Part shown: one piece after another, positions 8,456 to 15,383 of the stretch
Layout of the letters: each line of letters opens with the position of its first letter
Numbering within the stretch: the stretch's first letter is position 1
NCBI GenBank assembly: GCA_029565465.1
Contig: JAKQOD010000711.1
Span: 1 to 44,797 of the forward strand
Source: Deltaproteobacteria bacterium
GTDB lineage: Bacteria; Myxococcota_A; Polyangia; Haliangiales; Haliangiaceae
Length of the DNA stretch: 44,797 bases
Direction: 5' to 3'
The notes under the pieces: generated by a model
What the model was told of the DNA's origin: nothing
Databases searched by the model: none
What the model saw: only the letters and a program-made list of their open reading frames with translations
Translations under genes and position numbers: made by a program

Positions 8456-9331
8456 GTGACGGTGCCTCGCACCCTACATCGCGTATTGCGAGTTGCACTG
8501 CTTCTGGCGTTGCCAGCGTGTGGCAGGCTCGGGTTTGGCGCTGAGCAGCCCGACACATCGGCCGACGCCAGCGTCGACGCAGGCTTGCGTTGGGTCGTAG
8601 TTCTCGACGATCAATTTAACGATGACGATCCACTAACGAACCCAAGCGGCCTGGGCAGAGGGTTCCACGTACAAGGTGCTGATGCACGCGAAGCCAACGG
8701 TCAGCTTTTTTTTGGCAACTATCCGCAGGACTACGCTGCGTCGTTAGGGGTCTCGCTCGACGCTCTGCCGCTTGGCAACGGCGAACGCTACCGCATCGAA
8801 TGGGACATAGTGCCGGGGCCGGCAACCGCGTTCCTCAACGGCCCTGAGTTTGTGTACGAACTTTTTGCGATTGCCACGACCGCAGGCAACAACAACTTCA
8901 ATGGCTCGTCATATTTCAACGCAACCGGCGGGCTTTATGCACGGATCTTCTATTCCGAAGATGCAGGCCGCGTAACAGCAGCCGGCCAAGTCGTGGCGAC
9001 TGATTCGAGCAAACCAGCCATGTGCGACAGCGCTTGCGCAGCCGGCTACCAACGCTATTCCAACTACGATCTAGGCGACATCGGCAGCGTCGGCGCTGCG
9101 CGGGTTACCGTGCGACTGGAACTTGATGCGTTACACTTTGCGTATTCGTTTGCGCCAGGCCCAGCAATCGCAATCGATCCTGCGCTGCTCGAAAACGACC
9201 TTGCTGCACTCGCACTGCACACTGGGAACGACCTGCAAGGCGGCATCTATGTTGGCGCCGCCGGCGGCAATTTTTTCACTGGCCGCGCCAGCGCCGGTGT
9301 CGACGCGATCCGAGTATTTCAACTCAAGTAA
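8456..9331 (+). CDS. Predicted lipoprotein, unknown family
   Basis: A 291-residue exported protein. MTVPRTLHRVLRVALLLALPAC is a signal peptide with a lipobox ending at Cys22, followed by an Asp/Ala-rich linker (DTSADASVDAG) of the kind seen in myxobacterial surface lipoproteins. The body is mostly beta-type sequence with many Asn/Gly/aromatic residues, including ERYRIEWDIVPG, FVYELFAIATT, GGLYARIFYSEDAG and ARVTVRLELDALHFAYSF. This resembles a concanavalin-like (laminin-G/LamG-type) jelly-roll sandwich, though I cannot confirm it. It starts at the GTG at 8456; a second GTG at 8462 is possible. It follows the RND adaptor by 57 bases. Function unknown. Confidence 0.72.
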   Translation: MTVPRTLHRVLRVALLLALPACGRLGFGAEQPDTSADASVDAGLRWVVVLDDQFNDDDPLTNPSGLGRGFHVQGADAREANGQLFFGNYPQDYAASLGVSLDALPLGNGERYRIEWDIVPGPATAFLNGPEFVYELFAIATTAGNNNFNGSSYFNATGGLYARIFYSEDAGRVTAAGQVVATDSSKPAMCDSACAAGYQRYSNYDLGDIGSVGAARVTVRLELDALHFAYSFAPGPAIAIDPALLENDLAALALHTGNDLQGGIYVGAAGGNFFTGRASAGVDAIRVFQLK

Positions 9332-9425
9332 CGCGGCCGAGTGCGCTGTCCCGTTACGCGTGGCATGAAGAATTCGGCAGCTTTGCCGATGAAGAAGGGG
9401 CAAGGTCCGGCAAGGTCCCTGAGCC

Positions 9426-10358
9426 CTAGTGCTCTGCGGTGATCGTCACAGCGCAGGTCGTTTTATCGACGTTGAAGCGCTGGGTCCACAAGTCGTTCGC
9501 ACCAGCGGTAAATGTCACCAACGATGGTGATTCACCGGTGCGCACCAACCAATGTAACGGACCAATCGGATCGCCGTTTTCGTCGACGTTTGGATTTGGC
9601 GCACGCATGGCTTCAGCCTGGGTGCGGAATTCGCTAATTTCACCATCGTCGCCGCGATACGCAACTTCGCGGGCGGTCAGTTGCGGATCGCATGCTGGCT
9701 TTGGGGTTTCCAAGCGCCACACTCGGTCAACGCGGAACGTGCCTCGATACATTCGGCCGCTTGCAACCAAGCCTGCAGCCATCGTCAATTGACCATAACC
9801 GCGCAGCGGGTCGAGCACAAAGTTCGGATCAGCTGCGTGAGTAAAATCCAATGCCGTCACTGCGTCAGGCCGCGTTGAGCTGTTGAGCTTTTGCCGCATG
9901 ATCGCCGTCGGACATGGGTCTTGCGCACACGTGGTGCTTGCCGTGAAACGATACACGCTGGTGGTACCCATGCCACGCGAGTAGGTATCGTAGCCAAAAT
10001 CGACGACGAATTCGCTACCAACAAAGCGGCCACGCAGGACGCCTTCGCCGCGATTCGACAACAAGCCATCTTGGCATTCCCAATTGCAGTCAGCCGGCAA
10101 CACCAACTTGGTGGCCAAGCAAGCCTTCGACGTGCGGCCACTTGGGCAGCGCGTGGTGGCGTTATTAAGCAACGACAACGTCGCGTTGTTCACGCCGGTA
10201 TTGCTATCAAGGTGCACCCAAATATCACCCGTGCGCACTTCGCTTTCGGTTTCACTTGTCGCGTCGTCCGAAACCTCTGGGCTGTCGTCAACACACCCGC
10301 TCAAGCCAGTGAGGCCTAGCCCCACGCCCACAGCCGTTACCAAAGAAAAGCTTCGCAT
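9426..10358 (-). CDS. Predicted lipoprotein, unknown family
   Basis: About 310 residues. MRSFSLVTAVGVGLGLTGLSGC is a lipoprotein signal with a lipobox (LSGC), followed by an acidic Asp/Glu/Ser linker (VDDSPEVSDDATSETESEV). The mature protein has paired cysteines (TRCPSGRTSKACLATK, CNWECQDG, TTCAQDPC, PACDPQ, TTCAV) and beta-rich segments. I chose the ATG at 10358 because it starts the signal peptide; the frame extends to 10385 with nine residues that are unlikely to belong. It is convergent with the preceding lipoprotein gene and divergent from the DUF1554-like lipoprotein, with about 100 bases between starts. I do not recognise a domain. Confidence 0.72.
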   Translation of the reverse strand: MRSFSLVTAVGVGLGLTGLSGCVDDSPEVSDDATSETESEVRTGDIWVHLDSNTGVNNATLSLLNNATTRCPSGRTSKACLATKLVLPADCNWECQDGLLSNRGEGVLRGRFVGSEFVVDFGYDTYSRGMGTTSVYRFTASTTCAQDPCPTAIMRQKLNSSTRPDAVTALDFTHAADPNFVLDPLRGYGQLTMAAGLVASGRMYRGTFRVDRVWRLETPKPACDPQLTAREVAYRGDDGEISEFRTQAEAMRAPNPNVDENGDPIGPLHWLVRTGESPSLVTFTAGANDLWTQRFNVDKTTCAVTITAEH

Positions 10359-10457
10359 CGCGCGCGAGTAACACGAGTCTTGCACCTGTGCAATCGCAAT
10401 CTTGTGACGACTGGGGAGAATTCAACGCAATTTCGGACGCTTGAATGATAATCTCAT

Positions 10458-11582
10458 ATGATGCGTTGTGGGTTTCTCGCGTTACTAACGTTTGGCACCG
10501 GCTGCCAGTTATTGTTCACCGAACAGTTGGCTAACGACGCCTCACTAGGTGATGGCCCTCGTGATGCAAACGGCGATGCTCCTGAAACATTGATTGACGC
10601 GCCGAGCGCAGCGAATTTTGTTTTCATTACCAAAGATACATATAACGGCAATCTTGGCGGGATTGTAGGTGCGGATGCCAAGTGCCAGGCCTCTGCTAAC
10701 CGGCCGCAAGCCACGTTTATCGCAGTTCTAGGTTACCAAAACAGCTCGCTCTATACCGCGCTCAAGGTGCTTGATGCTTCACGCGCTTGGTACCGTACCG
10801 ACGGTGAACTAGTCGCTGATTCCCCAACTGAGTTTACCTCTGGGCTGCGAAGCCCCGTGATCTTTGACCAAAACGGCCAACGCATCATCGACAATGTTAC
10901 GATCTGGACTGGGTTTGATAACACCGGCGCATTGCAAGGCAACGACTGTTTTGCATGGTCGAGCGCCGCAAGCAGTGCTAGCGGTGGTTTTGGCCAGTCC
11001 GACAACCGCCCAATCGCGTTGGGTGGGTCAGTTAGCACCTGTAACCTGCAGCGCCATTTATTGTGTGCGTCCATTGGTGCAACCAAGCCACCAGTGCTAC
11101 GGATGCCAGTTGCGAACCGGATGTTTGTGTCGGGACTGGTTTCGTTGGGTCCAACCGATGGTGGGCTCACCGCGCTAGATGATATCTGCCAGAATGAAGC
11201 CAACCAAGCGCAATTAAAGCGGAGTGATGGTACAGCCGCTCAATTTGTTGCGCTGCTATCAACAAGTTCACAAAGCGCGATCGTTCGCTCTGGGCTTAAC
11301 CCCAACGTTGACTACGTGCGAGTCGACGGCGCCCGCATTGGCCAACTTAACGCCGTGCCGCGCACGTACATTCACCTCACCGCGAACGGCGGGCTTGCCG
11401 ATACCATCGACGTTTGGACGGGCGGTATACCTACGACGACATCGTTGCTCGCGTGTTTTGACTGGACCAGCAGCACGCCGACCGGCACCTTCGGCAGCAA
11501 CAACCGCGCCAGCAACGCAGCCTATGACACCATGGCAGGTTCTTGCAGCTCGAAAAAGCGCGTTTACTGCGTCGAAAAATGA
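10458..11582 (+). CDS. Lipoprotein with two DUF1554-like (lectin/endostatin-type) domains
   Basis: A 374-residue predicted surface lipoprotein. The signal MMRCGFLALLTFGTGC has its lipid-bearing Cys at 16, followed by an Asp-rich linker (DGPRDANGDAPETLIDAPS). The first domain (about residues 52-204) opens with FVFITKDTYNGNLGGIVGADAKCQ, closely matching the DUF1554 signature known from Leptospira and other bacterial surface proteins. It ends with a Trp-Thr-Gly segment (TIWTGFDN), a DCFAW motif and HLLCAS. The second (about 216-373) repeats the plan in diverged form: RMFVSGLVSLGPTDGGLTALDDICQ, DVWTGG, ACFDW, RVYCVEK. The repeat shows an internal duplication. Such domains have a C-type-lectin-like or endostatin-like fold. 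The ligand is unknown. Confidence 0.8.
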   Translation: MMRCGFLALLTFGTGCQLLFTEQLANDASLGDGPRDANGDAPETLIDAPSAANFVFITKDTYNGNLGGIVGADAKCQASANRPQATFIAVLGYQNSSLYTALKVLDASRAWYRTDGELVADSPTEFTSGLRSPVIFDQNGQRIIDNVTIWTGFDNTGALQGNDCFAWSSAASSASGGFGQSDNRPIALGGSVSTCNLQRHLLCASIGATKPPVLRMPVANRMFVSGLVSLGPTDGGLTALDDICQNEANQAQLKRSDGTAAQFVALLSTSSQSAIVRSGLNPNVDYVRVDGARIGQLNAVPRTYIHLTANGGLADTIDVWTGGIPTTTSLLACFDWTSSTPTGTFGSNNRASNAAYDTMAGSCSSKKRVYCVEK

Positions 11583-11595
11583 GTGCCAGGCATCG

Positions 11596-12018
11596 TTAGC
11601 GGCCAGCCGCGTCGATCTCGTCAGGCGTCAGATCACCATCTTGATTAACATCAACTTTTTTTAGATGCGGATCGAGTTCGCTGCGTTGCAGTTTGTTGTC
11701 ACCGTCGCCATCGCCTTTTTTGATAGCGATGTTCGAGATGATGCGCCGAGTAAGAGTGTTGCCAAAACCAGCATCGCGTAACAACCCAGCCAGTTCGCCA
11801 GCATCGATGCCACCATCTTTGCTCACGTCGTAGTGCTCAAACATCGTTTTGATGTGATAGCCATATTTGGCCATCAGCAGTTTGGCCTTGTCGCGGTAGA
11901 CGTCGTTTTCGTCTGGTGCTTTGGCTGGCGCAACCGGTTCGGCTTGAGTGGCAACTTCTTTCACTGCGGTAGCTTCGTGGATCGGGTATGGGCCGTCAAT
12001 GCTAAATGCGGCGCTCAA
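11596..12018 (-). CDS. EF-hand calcium-binding protein
   Basis: A 140-residue acidic protein with three recognisable 12-residue EF-hand loops: DVSKDGGIDAGE (64-75), DGDGDNKLQRSE (103-114) and DVNQDGDLTPDE (123-134). Each has Asp at positions 1, 3 or 5 and Glu at position 12, so calcium binding is likely. There is no signal peptide, and the N-terminal 40 residues are low complexity (ATQAEPVAPAKAP). The first available start is a TTG at 12018, directly after an in-frame TAA; a GTG about 18 codons in is an alternative. The gene is divergent from arsR across a gap that holds two palindromic operator-like sequences, so the ArsR protein may also control it. Downstream it converges with the DUF1554-like lipoprotein. 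Confidence 0.8.
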   Translation of the reverse strand: MSAAFSIDGPYPIHEATAVKEVATQAEPVAPAKAPDENDVYRDKAKLLMAKYGYHIKTMFEHYDVSKDGGIDAGELAGLLRDAGFGNTLTRRIISNIAIKKGDGDGDNKLQRSELDPHLKKVDVNQDGDLTPDEIDAAGR

Positions 12019-12026
12019 CCATTATT

Positions 12027-12055
12027 CAACCGATTGGTTGACTACCATTTGGTTA
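12027..12055. promoter_or_regulatory. Two ArsR-type operator boxes between divergent genes
   Basis: CAACCGATTGGTTG at 12027-12040 is a perfect inverted repeat (CAACC/GGTTG), and TACCATTTGGTTA at 12043-12055 is a near-perfect one of the same form. Seen as direct repeats, CCGATTGGTTGACTAC is followed at once by CCATTTGGTTAACTAC. AACC-n4-GGTT boxes of this kind occur, to my knowledge, ahead of ArsR-AHSA1 operons and fit winged-helix dimer binding. TTGACT at 12038-12043 with TACGGT 17 bases later could be a promoter that the operators cover. It would put transcription start next to the arsR ATG, giving a nearly leaderless message. Confidence 0.55.
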
Positions 12056-12071
12056 ACTACTACGGTGCCAT

Positions 12072-12446
12072 ATGGCCGATGCACTTAGCCTGACGTTAGC
12101 GGCCCTCGCCGACCCAACTCGGCGCGGCATTCTTGCGCAGTTGGCTGGCGGTGATGCAACCGTCAACGAATTGGCCAAGCCCTACGCGATGAGTTTGGCC
12201 GCGGTTTCGAAACACCTCAAAGTGCTCGAAGCGGCCGGCCTCATTTCACGTGGCCGCAACGCTCAATGGCGGCCCTGCCACCTCGAAGCAGCGCCGTTGC
12301 AAGCGGTTGCGCAATGGGTGGGTGATTACCAAAAGTTCTGGCAACGCAGTACCGACCGCATGGCCAAATACCTCACCGAGCTGCAACTGGCTGAGCCATC
12401 CCGGTCGCCGAACGACCGTCCCAAACCCGCACGCCGCCGCGGCTAA
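12072..12446 (+). CDS. ArsR/SmtB-family winged-helix repressor
   Basis: A 124-residue DNA-binding regulator. LAALADPTRRGILAQLAGGDATVNELA gives helices 1-2, MSLAAVSKHLKVLEAAGLI the recognition helix, and SRGRNAQWRPCHLEAAPL the wing and Cys strand. This is the subgroup that partners AHSA1/SRPBCC proteins rather than the metal-sensing ArsR type: there is no CxC metal site, only the WRPC cysteine. The C-terminus is Pro/Arg-rich (SRSPNDRPKPARRRG). No Shine-Dalgarno precedes the ATG at 12072, so translation may be leaderless. It is followed after 23 bases by the AHSA1 gene. Autorepression through the upstream palindromes is likely by analogy with this regulator type. Confidence 0.9.
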   Translation: MADALSLTLAALADPTRRGILAQLAGGDATVNELAKPYAMSLAAVSKHLKVLEAAGLISRGRNAQWRPCHLEAAPLQAVAQWVGDYQKFWQRSTDRMAKYLTELQLAEPSRSPNDRPKPARRRG

Positions 12447-12469
12447 TCTTTCACTTCGCAAAGGACATT

Positions 12470-12952
12470 ATGCAGATTGATGCCAATCGTTCCGACCAAC
12501 CCGTAATCGTGATGAACCGCACCTTCGATGCACCGATCGATGTCGTGTGGTCGATTTTCGTCGATCCCAAGCACGTTAAACATTGGTACGGCGGCGATGG
12601 CTTTAGCAATCCGGTGTGCGAAATGGACGTGCGCCCAGGCGGCTTGTGGCATCACGTGATGCGCTTGCCCAACGGCATGGAATTCGCGATGGACTTTGTC
12701 TTCATCGAAGTTGAAAAGCCAACCAAGCTAGTGTGGCAAGCTGTTGATCATGAAACGCGCCCGGCTGGCGGCCCACCATCCGCCCGCATGACCGTAACGC
12801 TGCAGGCGCATGGCCAGCAAACTCATTGGCAATTGGTCTCGCAATTCAAGTCTTTTGCCGACCGCGATGCAGCGAATCAGATCGGTTTTGCTGCAACAAT
12901 CGCGCAAGGCAGCAACAAGCTCAACGAGTTGGCCAAGACTCTGCGCGGATAG
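12470..12952 (+). CDS. SRPBCC/AHSA1-domain protein
   Basis: A 160-residue cytosolic protein of the START-like SRPBCC superfamily, AHSA1 branch. The N-terminal strand MNRTFDAPIDVVWSIFVDPKHVKHWYGG is diagnostic, followed by CEMDVRPGGLWHHVMRLPNG, KPTKLVWQAV and a C-terminal helix (FAATIAQGSNKLNELAKTL) that covers the ligand cavity. A good AAAGGA lies upstream of the ATG at 12470. It is the second gene of the ArsR operon. Such pairs are common, but the ligand and reaction are generally unknown. A binding role for small hydrophobic molecules is inferred from the fold alone. Confidence 0.9.
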   Translation: MQIDANRSDQPVIVMNRTFDAPIDVVWSIFVDPKHVKHWYGGDGFSNPVCEMDVRPGGLWHHVMRLPNGMEFAMDFVFIEVEKPTKLVWQAVDHETRPAGGPPSARMTVTLQAHGQQTHWQLVSQFKSFADRDAANQIGFAATIAQGSNKLNELAKTLRG

Positions 12953-13111
12953 TCGACGCAACGATGGGAGTTGCTGTCGCGGCACCCAATTTGCGGTAGT
13001 ATCGAACTAATCAAACGTGTCACAGGGTTCAAGCCTCACGATGACAGCCGGTGGGCTGATCAAGCGAACCGCGGAGCGGTAACGACACGCGCGACACCGA
13101 CGGAGCGAACC

Positions 13112-13963
13112 ATGACACTTGAACAAATCGAAGCACTCGTGCAACGCGGTAACTTCGTCGAAGCAATCGACGCTTTGTACGAACTAACCAGCGGCGATGC
13201 ACCCGGCCCCGGCCACTTGCTGCAACAATTTCATCTCGAAGCTCGTTTACAACGTTTTTCCGCAGCACAACAAACGCTTGAGCGGCTGCTGCCGTTGGTA
13301 CCCGACGCTGCGCCAGCGATGACGGCACTGGGCCGCACCACCCGCGCTGAATGGTTTGCGACCGAACGGCTCACCGACAGCGAAAAAGCAATGAGTCGCT
13401 CTGGCATTGGCGCACCGCCGCCGCACGCGGTTGGGTATGTGCAAGCCACCGTCATGCATGCACAAGAGCAATACAGCGAAGTTGCTACGTTGCTCAAAAA
13501 ACTCAAAGCCGAAGCGCCACCAACGCCTGGTGTGCTGCGTTTTCGCGACGGGCGCACCGCGAAATTCGCTCGCGTTGCCGACGCTGATGATCTCACGGGG
13601 CCAATTTTGCCCATCTATCACGGCGAGGACGTGCTCGATATTGCGTTTAGCCAATTGGCGTCGATCGAAATGCTCGAACGCCGTGCGTCGTTTGATTTTT
13701 GGTGGATGCCGGTTGAGCTCACGCTGCGCGATGGCCAAACGTTTCGCGCCCGCTATGCAGCACTATACCCAGGGTCAGGAATTGCCCCCGATCCAGCTGC
13801 CCGCATGGGCCAAACCACGATGTGGAATCACTCCCTTGGTTACGCGCGCGCACTAGGGCAACGCGACCTTTCGTTCACCAAGCCCGAAGGCGGTGCCATT
13901 CTCGTCGGTGTTATGCAGCTTGCACGGATCGATTTTGATCCTGTTGCGCAAGCGCAAGCGTAA
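13112..13963 (+). CDS. ImpE/TagJ-like protein
   Basis: About 283 residues. The N-terminal half (MTLEQIEALVQRGNFVEAIDALYEL...HLEARLQRFSAAQQTLERLLPL) is a TPR-like helical region. The C-terminal half has the ImpE-type domain: RVADADDLTGPILPIYHGEDVLDIAFSQLASIEMLERRA, then FDFWWMPVELTLRDGQTFRARYAALYPGSG and ARMGQTTMW. ImpE/TagJ proteins accompany some type VI secretion systems, where TagJ binds the sheath component. No other type VI gene is near, so it may act alone or with genes elsewhere. I chose the ATG at 13112 because a GGAG lies six bases upstream; the frame extends back to 12971 without family support. Confidence 0.8.
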   Translation: MTLEQIEALVQRGNFVEAIDALYELTSGDAPGPGHLLQQFHLEARLQRFSAAQQTLERLLPLVPDAAPAMTALGRTTRAEWFATERLTDSEKAMSRSGIGAPPPHAVGYVQATVMHAQEQYSEVATLLKKLKAEAPPTPGVLRFRDGRTAKFARVADADDLTGPILPIYHGEDVLDIAFSQLASIEMLERRASFDFWWMPVELTLRDGQTFRARYAALYPGSGIAPDPAARMGQTTMWNHSLGYARALGQRDLSFTKPEGGAILVGVMQLARIDFDPVAQAQA

Positions 13964-13980
13964 CGCATTGGGATACAAGC

Positions 13981-13999
13981 GCCTGCAAATTCTGCAGGC
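13981..13999 (+). terminator. Hairpin after the ImpE-like gene (weak terminator candidate)
   Basis: GCCTGCA and TGCAGGC form a perfect 7-bp stem with a 5-base loop, 18 bases after the stop at 13963. It has no following T-tract, so intrinsic termination is uncertain. It could act as an mRNA 3'-end stabiliser or, seen from the next operon, as a leader element. Confidence 0.35.
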
Positions 14000-14031
14000 A
14001 ATGCAGTAACGCTCCGCACCGTTTGCGCATA

Positions 14032-14061
14032 AGCACCGGCTGATTACGCGCCAGCGGTGCT
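14032..14061 (+). promoter_or_regulatory. Hairpin upstream of the sulfur operon
   Basis: AGCACCG pairs with CGGTGCT, and three further pairs (CTG/CAG) close inside a single bulged G, giving a bulged 10-bp stem about 70 bases before the SQR start at 14132. It sits where the leader or promoter of the operon should be. Whether it is a protein site, an RNA leader hairpin or chance is unknown. Confidence 0.3.
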
Positions 14062-14131
14062 TGAGGCTGACGCTGCGCTGGCGCAGGAGTTGCAATAATG
14101 CTCATGGGCGCAACGCCTGCAAAGGTTCGCT

Positions 14132-15358
14132 ATGAAACGCATTCTGATTCTCGGCGCTGGCACAGCTGGCACCATGATGGCCAATCGTTTGGCGCGCACG
14201 CTCGACCCATCGTGGAACATTACGTTGCTCGATCGCGATGATGTGCACGTCTATCAGCCCGGCTTACTCTTTTTGCCATTTGGCAGCTATCGCGATGACG
14301 AGTTGACCAAACCACGTGGTGCATTGGTTGACCCGCGGGTGACGTATCGCTTGGCCGAAATCGATCGCATTGCGGTTGCCGAAAACCGTGTGACCCTCGC
14401 CGGCGGCGAATCGCTAAGCTACGATTTTTTGCTGCTGACGACCGGCGCGCGCATCGTTCCGGAATCAACCACAGGGCTAGCCGGCGAAGGTTGGCAAAGC
14501 ACGGCGTTCGATTTCTACACACTCGAAGGTGCCCAAGCACTACGCCGCGCGCTCGCTGACTTTAAGGGTGGCCGTTTGGTGCTCAACGTTGCCGAGATGC
14601 CAATCAAGTGCCCGGTGGCGCCGCTCGAGTTTCTATTTTTGGCGGATGCATATTTCACGCAACGTGGCATGCGCGACAAAGTTGAAATCGTTTACGCCAC
14701 GCCGCTCGAAGGCGCCTTTACCAAACCCGTGGCTTCGCGTTACCTCGGTGACATGCTGACCCGGCGCGGCATCGCGGTGATTGGCGACTTCGCAGCCTCG
14801 GAAGTAACTGGCAGCAAGCGGCAGCTCACTGCATATGACGGCCGCACGCTCGACTATGACTTGTTGGTTTCGATTCCGATTCACAGCGGCGCCGAAGTCA
14901 TCACGGCATCGGGCCTTGGCGACGCTGGCGGTTGGATTCCAACTCATCGCCATCTGCTGACCGTCGACGGTACCAGCAACGTATTTGCGATTGGCGACGC
15001 CACCAACCTGCCGTCCTCGAAGGCCGGTGCAGTGGCGCACTTCCAAGCGGAAGTCTTAACGGACAATCTGCTTGCAGCGATCGACAATCGACCAATGACC
15101 GCATCGTTCGACGGCCACGCCAACTGCTTCATCGAAACCGGTTTTGGCAAAGCGATGTTGATCGACTTCAACTACACCACCGAGCCACTGCCGGGCAAAT
15201 TCCCGCTGCCGGGCATCGGGCCTTTTAGCTTGCTTGAAGAAACCGCGATGAACCATTGGGGCAAGCTCGCGTTTAAGTGGATCTATTGGAACGCGTTGGT
15301 AGCGGGCAAAGATCTGCCCCTCGAACACCACATGCAAATGGCTGGCAAACGCGCGTAA
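14132..15358 (+). CDS. Sulfide:quinone oxidoreductase-type FAD flavoprotein
   Basis: A 408-residue two-dinucleotide-binding-domain flavoprotein of the SQR family, expected to be monotopic at the cytoplasmic membrane and to pass electrons from sulfide or a persulfide to quinone. The FAD Rossmann motif GAGTAGTMMANRL (8-20) leads, LLTTGAR (101-107) and FAIGDATN (286-293) are the conserved FAD segments, and the C-terminal part is amphipathic (FPLPGIGPFSLLEETAMNHW). Only two cysteines exist: Cys160 in MPIKCPVAPLEF and Cys332 in ANCFIETGFG, the pair that in SQRs bridges the active-site sulfur. The additional third cysteine of classical type I enzymes is absent. It is the first gene of a tight operon with the DUF1641-DsrC and DsrE genes, which supports a sulfur-handling role. 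Confidence 0.85.
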   Translation: MKRILILGAGTAGTMMANRLARTLDPSWNITLLDRDDVHVYQPGLLFLPFGSYRDDELTKPRGALVDPRVTYRLAEIDRIAVAENRVTLAGGESLSYDFLLLTTGARIVPESTTGLAGEGWQSTAFDFYTLEGAQALRRALADFKGGRLVLNVAEMPIKCPVAPLEFLFLADAYFTQRGMRDKVEIVYATPLEGAFTKPVASRYLGDMLTRRGIAVIGDFAASEVTGSKRQLTAYDGRTLDYDLLVSIPIHSGAEVITASGLGDAGGWIPTHRHLLTVDGTSNVFAIGDATNLPSSKAGAVAHFQAEVLTDNLLAAIDNRPMTASFDGHANCFIETGFGKAMLIDFNYTTEPLPGKFPLPGIGPFSLLEETAMNHWGKLAFKWIYWNALVAGKDLPLEHHMQMAGKRA

Positions 15359-15383
15359 GCGCCTACGGGCGTGGAGACCATGT

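Noticed and set aside
9375-9418. Terminator between convergent lipoprotein genes (CGGCA-GCTT-TGCCG stem) and the tandem GGCAAGGTCC pair
   Set aside because: A 5-bp stem with no T-tract on either side and a two-copy 10-mer are too weak to call.
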